Position numbers and translations under genes: made by a program
Notes under the pieces: model-generated
Databases searched by the model: none
Seen by the model: the letters and a program-made list of their open reading frames with translations, nothing else
What the model was told of the DNA's origin: nothing
Source: CAVWZH01 sp963765285
GTDB lineage: Bacteria > Acidobacteriota > Terriglobia > Terriglobales > Acidobacteriaceae
Assembly (NCBI GenBank): GCA_963765285.1
Contig: CAVXVR010000003.1
Span: forward strand, 1,222,184-1,286,183
DNA length: 64,000 nucleotides
Direction: 5' to 3'
In this document: piece after piece, positions 60,743 through 64,000 of the stretch
How positions within the stretch are numbered: position 1 is the stretch's first letter
Layout: every line of letters begins with the position of its first letter

Positions 60743-61882
60743 TTAAAAGCCTCGTTGGGCCGCGTCGGCTTCTGTGGCCAGTTCCTGCAGTGTTTGGAAG
60801 AACTGACGAGATTGGCCGGCAAAGAGTTGATCGTTGGTTAGGGCCTGGACCGCTCCCATCGCGATTCCTTGCGGGTTTGTCGGCCGAATCACAGCGCACC
60901 GCGGCAGGTCGGGGCTAATGAATTCGCACGGGACAGGAAAAATCAGATTGGTCTGCAAGTTAGTTGGCTTGGTCACCTGGTTGAGGTCGGGAAAGGTGAG
61001 CGTGCCATCGGTCAACGGCGCCAGTGGCGGCGCGGCGGCGTTTCCTGCAAAGTCCATCCATTCCAGGAAATGAGCCACTTCATCGCCGCCAATGCTGAGG
61101 ACGATTTGCAACACTTCCGCATTGCGCACCTTTTGCGCCATGGCGGAATAAAGGCTGCTGCCGCCTTGCTCGATCATGGCAAAGTGAAACGCAGCAGTGT
61201 TGGCAATGGCCTGGATGTGGTTCGGGTCATTAAAGTCGTCGTCGGTCAGCGGAATGGCCGGCCGATTCACAATTTTGATCGCCTGAGGAAACTTGGCGCC
61301 GAAATCCGGGTTCTTCTGGCTACGGTAGCGGACAAACCAGCTGGTATCAACGTGCAGCTTCATGAGGTTAGTCAGCCGCCCAATTTGCTGAGCCCCTGTC
61401 GCCTGACTGCTCGGCAGATTGCGAAACCCATCGAGATCCACTGGCTCCTGACCCTTGGAGATCAAATAGGCGTTCAGAAACTCCGCGTGAGAAAGTTCGT
61501 CGAGTGTGTTGCTGGTGATGTACTGCGAACCATCGCCGTCGAGTTGTTGCAGCGCGTTCTGGTAGGGGTTTTGCGTGCCGGGAGTAACTCCACCGAGTTC
61601 CGCGTATTGCTGCCAGAGATCGGTTTCGAGCAGTTCAGCGGCCGCCAGAAAGCGCAGAATGGCGGTATCACCCTTGGTCAGCGTGCTGGGGCTCTTGCCG
61701 GTTTGCGCCTGGCTCTTAATGCTAAGCAGCGCTCCGGCAGACAAAGCGGCTCCGGCTGCGCCCAGGCCTTTCAAGAACGAACGGCGTTGGACGCGGCTGC
61801 GCGGGACAGTTGAGTTTTCGGTTGTGGAACTGGGAGTTTCAGAGGACACAACTGGGAGGTCTTCGGTCTTCATGATATTCAC
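60743..61882 (-). CDS. Tat-exported ferritin-like domain protein
   Basis: 379 residues. A long n-region ends in the twin-arginine motif RRSFLKG (about residues 33-39) and a hydrophobic helix AAGAALSAGALLS, so it is a Tat substrate. The body contains ferritin-like four-helix features with Glu/His pairs: AAELLETDLWQQYAEL, LDELSHAEFLNAYL, AFHFAMIEQGG and GGDEVAHFLEW, which could ligate a di-metal site. Such periplasmic or cell-surface ferritin-like proteins occur in Acidobacteria and Bacteroidota; function unknown. TatA is its immediate downstream neighbour. Confidence 0.8.
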   Translation of the reverse strand: MNIMKTEDLPVVSSETPSSTTENSTVPRSRVQRRSFLKGLGAAGAALSAGALLSIKSQAQTGKSPSTLTKGDTAILRFLAAAELLETDLWQQYAELGGVTPGTQNPYQNALQQLDGDGSQYITSNTLDELSHAEFLNAYLISKGQEPVDLDGFRNLPSSQATGAQQIGRLTNLMKLHVDTSWFVRYRSQKNPDFGAKFPQAIKIVNRPAIPLTDDDFNDPNHIQAIANTAAFHFAMIEQGGSSLYSAMAQKVRNAEVLQIVLSIGGDEVAHFLEWMDFAGNAAAPPLAPLTDGTLTFPDLNQVTKPTNLQTNLIFPVPCEFISPDLPRCAVIRPTNPQGIAMGAVQALTNDQLFAGQSRQFFQTLQELATEADAAQRGF

Positions 61883-62183
61883 ACTCCGATTTTTTGATGT
61901 GATCTAGTTCCAGGGTCGAGTGGCGGAACTGGGATTCACTGTGCGAGCAGAGTACGGGCCGCAGTTTTGCGGTGTGTCATGGCAGGGTTAGAGGTTTGTC
62001 AAAAGCTTGTCGGTGAGGAAGATGAAACACGTGGGACGGCCGCCCCCGGCTGCACGGCGGAGCGAAGCTCCGCGTGAAGCTTGCACTGGTATCTATCTCT
62101 TTCTCTTTAGAGACAAGTTTGACGGCGTGGCGCGCTACCCGGGCCTGCGCGACAGCCGAGGGCGGCGTGCGCCACGCAGATAA
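61883..62183. other. Intergenic region with REP-like hairpin
   Basis: About 300 bases between the Tat-ferritin gene start and the thrS stop, both minus strand. No gene recognised. It has a perfect hairpin GCGGAGC-GAA-GCTCCGC at 62057-62073 and a longer imperfect inverted repeat GCGTGGCGCGC ... GCGTGCGCCACGC at about 62125-62179. Likely contains the Tat-ferritin promoter. Confidence 0.5.
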
Positions 62184-62972
62184 TTACAGCGTCGGCAATT
62201 TGTCGGCGATCACCTTCTTGATCTTTTCCACAAACTCCGCCGCCAGCATGTCTTCGGTTTTCTCTTTCCCACGCGTGCGGACGTTGACTTTGCCGGATTC
62301 GGCTTCTTTGTCGCCCACCACTAACAGGAAAGGAACTTTCTGCAGCGCGTGCTCGCGGATTTTGGCGTTCATCTTTTCGTTGCGGGCATCGACCTCGACG
62401 CGCACCCCGACGGCTTTGAGCTGAGCGGCAACGTTATTCGCATACTCCACGTGACGTTCGGCGATGGGGATCATTACGGCCTGTACCGGAGACAGCCACA
62501 CCGGGAATGCTCCGGCGTAGTGCTCGATGAGCACGCCAAAGAAACGCTCGACTGATCCATACAGCGCGCGATGCACCATGAGCGGCTGTTTGCGCGTGCC
62601 GTCTTCCGCAACGTACTCCAGGCTGAAGCGCTGCGGCAGGTTAAAGTCGAACTGTATCGTCGTGAGCTGCCATAAACGGCCAATGGCATCGACCAACTTG
62701 ATGTCAATCTTTGGCCCGTAAAACGCGGCTTCGCCGGGGATGGTCTTGTATTCGATTTTGCGCCGCTTGAGCACGCTCTCGAGCGAGCGGGTAGCCAGGT
62801 TCCACTGCTCTTCGCTGCCCACGAAATTCTTGCGGTCATCGGGATTCCACGTGGAGAGCTCGGTCTGATACTGGTCGAAGCCAAAATCTTTGAGCACGTC
62901 CAGCGCAAAATCCAGACACGCCTCGATTTCGCTCTTCAATCTGCTCGGGCATGCAGAAAATGTGTGCGTCAT
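62184..62972 (-). CDS. thrS: Threonyl-tRNA synthetase, C-terminal part (frame-broken gene)
   Basis: Real content begins near SEIEACLDFALDVLKDFGF. It contains the rest of the catalytic core (AAFYGPKIDIKLVDAIGRLWQLTTIQFDFNLPQRF, motif 3 HRALYGSVERFFGVLIEH) and the anticodon-binding domain (PVWLSPVQAVMIPIAERHVEYA). The first ~10 residues are overlap sequence. It continues from EQIE of the N-terminal part; one extra base near 62935-62942 accounts for the break. Attaches Thr to tRNA-Thr in the cytoplasm. Confidence 0.88.
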   Translation of the reverse strand: MTHTFSACPSRLKSEIEACLDFALDVLKDFGFDQYQTELSTWNPDDRKNFVGSEEQWNLATRSLESVLKRRKIEYKTIPGEAAFYGPKIDIKLVDAIGRLWQLTTIQFDFNLPQRFSLEYVAEDGTRKQPLMVHRALYGSVERFFGVLIEHYAGAFPVWLSPVQAVMIPIAERHVEYANNVAAQLKAVGVRVEVDARNEKMNAKIREHALQKVPFLLVVGDKEAESGKVNVRTRGKEKTEDMLAAEFVEKIKKVIADKLPTL

Positions 62973-64000
62973 CTTGGGTAAAGCCTCGAACGCGCAAGAG
63001 GCCGTGCATCACGCCTGAGCGTTCATAGCGATAGACCGTGCCCAGCTCGCCCAGACGCACCGGCAAATCACGATACGACTTCAGCGAATCCCGGTAGATC
63101 AGAATGTGGAACGGACAATTCATGGGCTTGATGCGGTATTCGGCGTCGTCAAGCTCCATGACGTCGAACATGTTCTGCGCGTAGTAGCCCTCGTGGCCGG
63201 AGGTCTGCCACAACTGGCGGCGCGCCACGTGCGGCGTGTAGACCAGCGAGTAGCCGCGCTTCAGATATTCGGAGCGCATCCAGTCTTCCATCTCTTTGCG
63301 GATAATTCCGCCTTTGGGATGCCAGAAGATCAGGCCCGGCCCGGCAAGTTCCTGAATAGAAAACAGATCGAGCTGCTGGCCGAGCACGCGGTGATCGCGC
63401 TTTTTGGCCTCTTCCACTTGAGTCAGGTATTGGTCGAGGTCTTTTTTCGAGAAGAACGAAGTCCCGTAGATGCGCTGCAACTGCTGATTTTTTTCGTCGC
63501 CCAGCCAATACGCGCCGGCAATGTTCAGCAACTTGAACGCTTTGATCTTTCCGGTCGAAGGAATGTGCGGCCCGCGGCAGAAATCGAGAAATTTGCCAGT
63601 CTTGTAAATCGAAATCTTTTCATCGGGCTGGGTGAATTGCTCGATGAAGTGGCACTTCATGAAGTCGCCTTCACCTTTGAATTTCTGCAACCCTTCGTTG
63701 CGCGGCAGAAACTCGCGGGCGTAAGGCAGGTTCTGTTGCACCAATTCCTGCATCTTCTTTTCGATCTTTTCCAGATCTTCCGGCGTGAACGGAGTGGGGC
63801 GGTAAAAATCGTAAAAAAACCCGCTCTCGGTCGCGGGCCCGTGACCGAGCTTGGTCTCGGGGAAAAGCTCGAGCACGGCCGCCGCCAGCAAATGCGCCGA
63901 CGAATGACGATACACTTCCAACGCCTCGGGATCTTTCTCCGTCAGGATGCGCAGATCGGTGTCTTTTTCGAGCGGTCGGGTGAGATCGATGAGATCGCCG
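62836..64000 (-). CDS. thrS: Threonyl-tRNA synthetase, N-terminal part, truncated by the window edge (frame-broken gene)
   Basis: The frame is open to base 64000 (GDLIDLTRPLEKDTDLRIL, the end of the TGS domain), so the start is outside. It contains the editing domain (HSSAHLLAAAV, DFCRGPHIPSTG) and the first half of the catalytic core with zinc Cys in MNCPFH and motif 2 RYERSGVMHGLLRVRGFTQDDAHIFC. After EQIE it runs ~28 residues in a wrong frame. Together with the next frame it forms one synthetase. Confidence 0.88.
   Translation of the reverse strand, partial: GDLIDLTRPLEKDTDLRILTEKDPEALEVYRHSSAHLLAAAVLELFPETKLGHGPATESGFFYDFYRPTPFTPEDLEKIEKKMQELVQQNLPYAREFLPRNEGLQKFKGEGDFMKCHFIEQFTQPDEKISIYKTGKFLDFCRGPHIPSTGKIKAFKLLNIAGAYWLGDEKNQQLQRIYGTSFFSKKDLDQYLTQVEEAKKRDHRVLGQQLDLFSIQELAGPGLIFWHPKGGIIRKEMEDWMRSEYLKRGYSLVYTPHVARRQLWQTSGHEGYYAQNMFDVMELDDAEYRIKPMNCPFHILIYRDSLKSYRDLPVRLGELGTVYRYERSGVMHGLLRVRGFTQDDAHIFCMPEQIEERNRGVSGFCAGRAQRFWLRPVSDRALHVESR

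Overview
The window looks like a chromosomal segment of an Acidobacteriota bacterium, probably class Terriglobia. This is inferred from gene content: a very large Oar-type TonB-dependent receptor with carboxypeptidase-regulatory domains, secreted Ig-like/beta-repeat lipoproteins, diderm outer-membrane genes (LptD, TonB/ExbBD, porin), high GC, and many palindromic intergenic repeats. No rRNA, tRNA or CRISPR array was recognised.

Layout. 1-6.2 kb: 3' end of a TPR-fused membrane glycosyltransferase, then on the minus strand a pseudopilin-like protein and the Oar-type receptor. 6.6-13.6 kb: a plus-strand row of secreted proteins (PstS-like protein closed by a strong terminator, alpha/beta-hydrolase, two lipoproteins). 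13.7-15.5 kb: coiled-coil porin. 15.8-20.4 kb: signalling cluster with a membrane diguanylate cyclase, an unusual response regulator-HDOD chimera, CheB and a stand-alone receiver. 20.6-24.7 kb: two divergent zinc peptidases. 24.8-29.9 kb: radical SAM protein, Asp/Glu racemase, adenosine deaminase, amino-acid permease and a 53-residue basic protein. 30-34 kb: UvrD/PcrA helicase in two frames, a HUH transposase flanked by inverted REP hairpins, and a DUF971 protein. 34-42.4 kb: rpmB, RidA, Rsh (p)ppGpp enzyme, a TIGR01777 epimerase, RDD protein and LptD. 42.6-49.5 kb: LarE, DsbA-like and SurA-like lipoproteins, biotin carrier protein plus biotin carboxylase, and a GT39 enzyme. 49.6-60.4 kb: a long co-directional minus-strand array, in transcription order phosphoesterase, cysK-cysE, tgt, yajC-secD-secF, tonB-exbB-exbD-exbD and a TPR lipoprotein. 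60.4-64 kb: tatA beside a Tat-exported ferritin-like protein, then thrS running off the end.

Working together: the secDF-yajC, tatA, lptD, SurA-like, DsbA-like and tonB/exbBD genes form an envelope-biogenesis theme, and the Oar receptor and porin are likely clients. cysK and cysE form the cysteine pathway. The biotin carrier and carboxylase form one acyl-CoA carboxylase module.

The most notable observations: (i) an in-frame chimera in which an OmpR-type regulator loses the end of its DNA-binding domain and continues into an HDOD domain lacking its N-terminus; (ii) single-base frame breaks in four genes (uvrD/pcrA, the RDD gene, lptD, thrS), three of them conserved housekeeping genes, which suggests sequencing or assembly indels, or gene decay; (iii) an 84-bp palindromic repeat inserted in frame inside uvrD and a repeat-like insertion inside tgt; (iv) a Y1 transposase bracketed by inverted REP hairpins; (v) many dispersed intergenic palindromes.
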